From Desulfobacteraceae bacterium UBA2771 (lineage in GTDB: Bacteria > Desulfobacterota > Desulfobacteria > Desulfobacterales > Desulfosarcinaceae): a DNA stretch of 6,754 bases. Location: contig DEIP01000030.1 of assembly GCA_002352605.1 (NCBI GenBank), positions 1 through 6,754 on the forward strand. The letters run 5' to 3'. Within the stretch, counting starts at the first letter, position 1; every line of letters starts with the position of its first letter. Below are positions 5,642-6,754 of the stretch, piece after piece. A program made the translations under genes and the position numbers. The notes under the pieces were generated by a model. The model did not search any database. It was not told where the DNA came from and was given only the letters and a program-made list of their open reading frames with translations.

Positions 5642-6323
5642 GAAATTGAACCAGCATTACGGTGAAAGTCACACCCTATGGGATGTGGATCTTGCGGTTC
5701 CCGAAGGCAAATGTACCTGCCTGATGGGCAGAAACGGTGTTGGAAAAACCACCTTGCTGTGCTGCATCATGGGCTTGCTTTCCTTGACATCCGGTCGAAT
5801 CCGCCTTGGCGGGACTGATATCACCCGGCTGGCTGCCGACCGTCGCGCCATGTTGGGCGTGGGTTATGTGCCCCAGGGCAGACAGATTTTCCCGCTATTG
5901 ACCGTCCAGGAAAATTTGAGTATCGGATTGACCACCGGCCGGAAAAAGCAAAATAAAATACCGGACCTGATTTTTGAGATGTTTCCGGTGCTATACGAAA
6001 TGCGAGGCCGGTTGGGCGGCGATCTTTCCGGTGGACAACAGCAGCAATTGTCTATTGGCCGGGCACTGGTGTTGGAACCAAGCTTGTTGATTCTCGATGA
6101 GCCAACCGAAGGTATCCAACCCAACATCGTCCAGCAGATCGGTGCGATCATCGACAAATTATGTAAAGAAATGAGCATGACCATTCTTCTCGTGGAACAA
6201 AAACTTCTTTTTACCCAAGCGGTGGCCGACCGTTTCAGTATTTTGGACCGGGGAAGGATGGTGGTCAGCGAAAGCATTGAAAAACTGGATGACAAGTTGG
6301 TACAAAAGTATTTAACTGTATAA
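5628..6323 (+). CDS. urtE: Urea ABC transporter, ATP-binding protein UrtE
   Basis: UrtE is the second ATPase of the urea importer, of the LivF class, and is expected to pair with UrtD. The 231-residue product carries Walker A GRNGVGKT (34-41), Q-loop Gln83 in VPQGRQIFP, signature LSGGQQQQLSIGRAL (133-147), Walker B LLILDEPTEGIQP (153-165) and a switch region LLVEQKLLF in which Gln191 takes the place of the usual H-loop His. That Gln is normal for LivF/UrtE proteins and is not a defect. The sequence WDVDLAVPEGKCTCLMGRNGVGKTT is characteristic of UrtE. ATG 5628 lies inside urtD and is served by GGGAG (5617-5621), 6 bases upstream, so the two ATPases are probably translationally coupled at similar levels. 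Length is normal. Confidence 0.96.
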   Translation: MLHIEKLNQHYGESHTLWDVDLAVPEGKCTCLMGRNGVGKTTLLCCIMGLLSLTSGRIRLGGTDITRLAADRRAMLGVGYVPQGRQIFPLLTVQENLSIGLTTGRKKQNKIPDLIFEMFPVLYEMRGRLGGDLSGGQQQQLSIGRALVLEPSLLILDEPTEGIQPNIVQQIGAIIDKLCKEMSMTILLVEQKLLFTQAVADRFSILDRGRMVVSESIEKLDDKLVQKYLTV

Positions 6324-6338
6324 AACGATTTGAAAAAA

Positions 6339-6354
6339 CATACGAAACCGTATG
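6339..6354 (+). other. Small hairpin between urtE and ureD
   Basis: CATACG (6339-6344) and CGTATG (6349-6354) pair perfectly around AAAC. It lies 15 bases after the urtE stop and 8 bases before the proposed ureD ATG. With no T run after it, it is unlikely to stop transcription. It might modulate ureD translation or mark an mRNA processing site, or be chance. Confidence 0.3.
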
Positions 6355-6362
6355 AGAACGAA

Positions 6363-6754
6363 ATGTTCATGAGCGGATCGAATATTCAAGCGGAACAGGT
6401 ACCACCAGCGCGTTCTCAAGGTTGGCAGGCCCGGCTGGAACTGGCATTTACCCAGCGAAAGGGTTCTACCGTTCTCGAAAACAACCGGCACACCGGGCCC
6501 CTTCGCCTGCAACGCCCCCTTTATCCTGAAAAGGCAGTCTGCCATGCCTGCATTCTGCACCCGCCCGGCGGTGTGGTGGGTGGGGATCAGTTGGTAATCG
6601 ATGCGGTCGTGAAAACCGGTGCGGCCGCCCTGATCACCACGCCCGGGGCCACCAAGTTCTATCGCAGCGCCGGTGAGGTGGCCGTACAAGAAAATTGCCT
6701 GGTGGTGAGCAATGGCGGATGCCTCGAATGGATGCCTCAGGAAACCATTGTTTT
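6363..6754 (+). CDS. ureD: Urease accessory protein UreD (5' part, cut by window end)
   Basis: UreD (UreH in some species) binds apo-urease and, with UreF and UreG, delivers nickel to the active site in the cytoplasm. 130 complete codons are present and the frame is open to the last base; the full family is about 270-300 residues, so somewhat under half is visible. Family blocks are GWQARLELAFTQRKGSTVLE (20-39), GPLRLQRPLYPE (45-56), CHACILHPPGGVVGGDQL (60-77), ALITTPGATKFYRS (89-102) and the closing LEWMPQETIV (121-130). ATG 6363 is preferred because the conserved part begins at residue 20. ATG 6369 is an in-frame alternative, and neither has a strong ribosome site. The frame is the same as urtE, with TAA at 6321 between them. 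It starts 39 bases after urtE and probably continues the same transcript into the urease structural genes. Confidence 0.94.
   Translation, partial: MFMSGSNIQAEQVPPARSQGWQARLELAFTQRKGSTVLENNRHTGPLRLQRPLYPEKAVCHACILHPPGGVVGGDQLVIDAVVKTGAAALITTPGATKFYRSAGEVAVQENCLVVSNGGCLEWMPQETIV

Noticed and set aside
6352..6372. Six-codon mini-ORF MRTKCS before ureD, ending in the ATGA of ATG 6369
   Set aside because: No ribosome site precedes it, it starts inside the small hairpin, and a frame this short arises easily by chance.

Overview
The window carries a urea-uptake operon, urtABCDE, read left to right on the + strand, followed by the start of ureD, the first gene of what is probably a urease cluster running past the right edge. 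All five transporter genes are intact and easily recognised. I found no novel enzyme system or defence island. The unusual material is in the non-coding DNA: the 547-base region upstream of urtA and the 166-base urtA-urtB gap.

Organism: a Gram-negative bacterium is likely, because UrtA has an ordinary Sec signal peptide with no lipobox and so should be a free periplasmic binding protein. The coding DNA has intermediate GC content and the intergenic DNA is AT-rich. The dispersed-looking GAATTC-cored inverted repeat and the GGACGTCC-containing repeats are reminiscent of Desulfobacterota (former Deltaproteobacteria) genomes. That placement is an impression from style, not a demonstrated assignment.

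Layout: 1-81 holds two 27-bp direct repeats and a C-rich TAAACCCCCC tract whose complementary strand fits a G-quadruplex pattern. 82-547 is an AT-rich region without a convincing full-length gene. It holds an 8-bp hairpin, two overlapping sigma70-like promoter candidates built on a repeated TACAATATTG, a TGGCAT/ATGCCA dyad that also resembles a sigma54 -24/-12 element, and a possible 16-codon leader ORF with a strong Shine-Dalgarno sequence. 548-1837 is urtA. 1838-2003 is almost filled by a long imperfect inverted repeat. 2004-6323 is urtB, urtC, urtD and urtE, tightly packed (6-base gap, 4-base overlap, 14-base overlap) and so surely co-transcribed. 6363-6754 is the 5' part of ureD.

How the genes work together: UrtA captures urea in the periplasm and delivers it to the UrtB-UrtC membrane channel, which is driven by the UrtD and UrtE ATPases. 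Imported urea is hydrolysed in the cytoplasm by nickel urease, whose assembly needs UreD. The set is the usual nitrogen-scavenging module, normally induced under nitrogen limitation. The regulatory elements proposed here are sequence-level candidates only.
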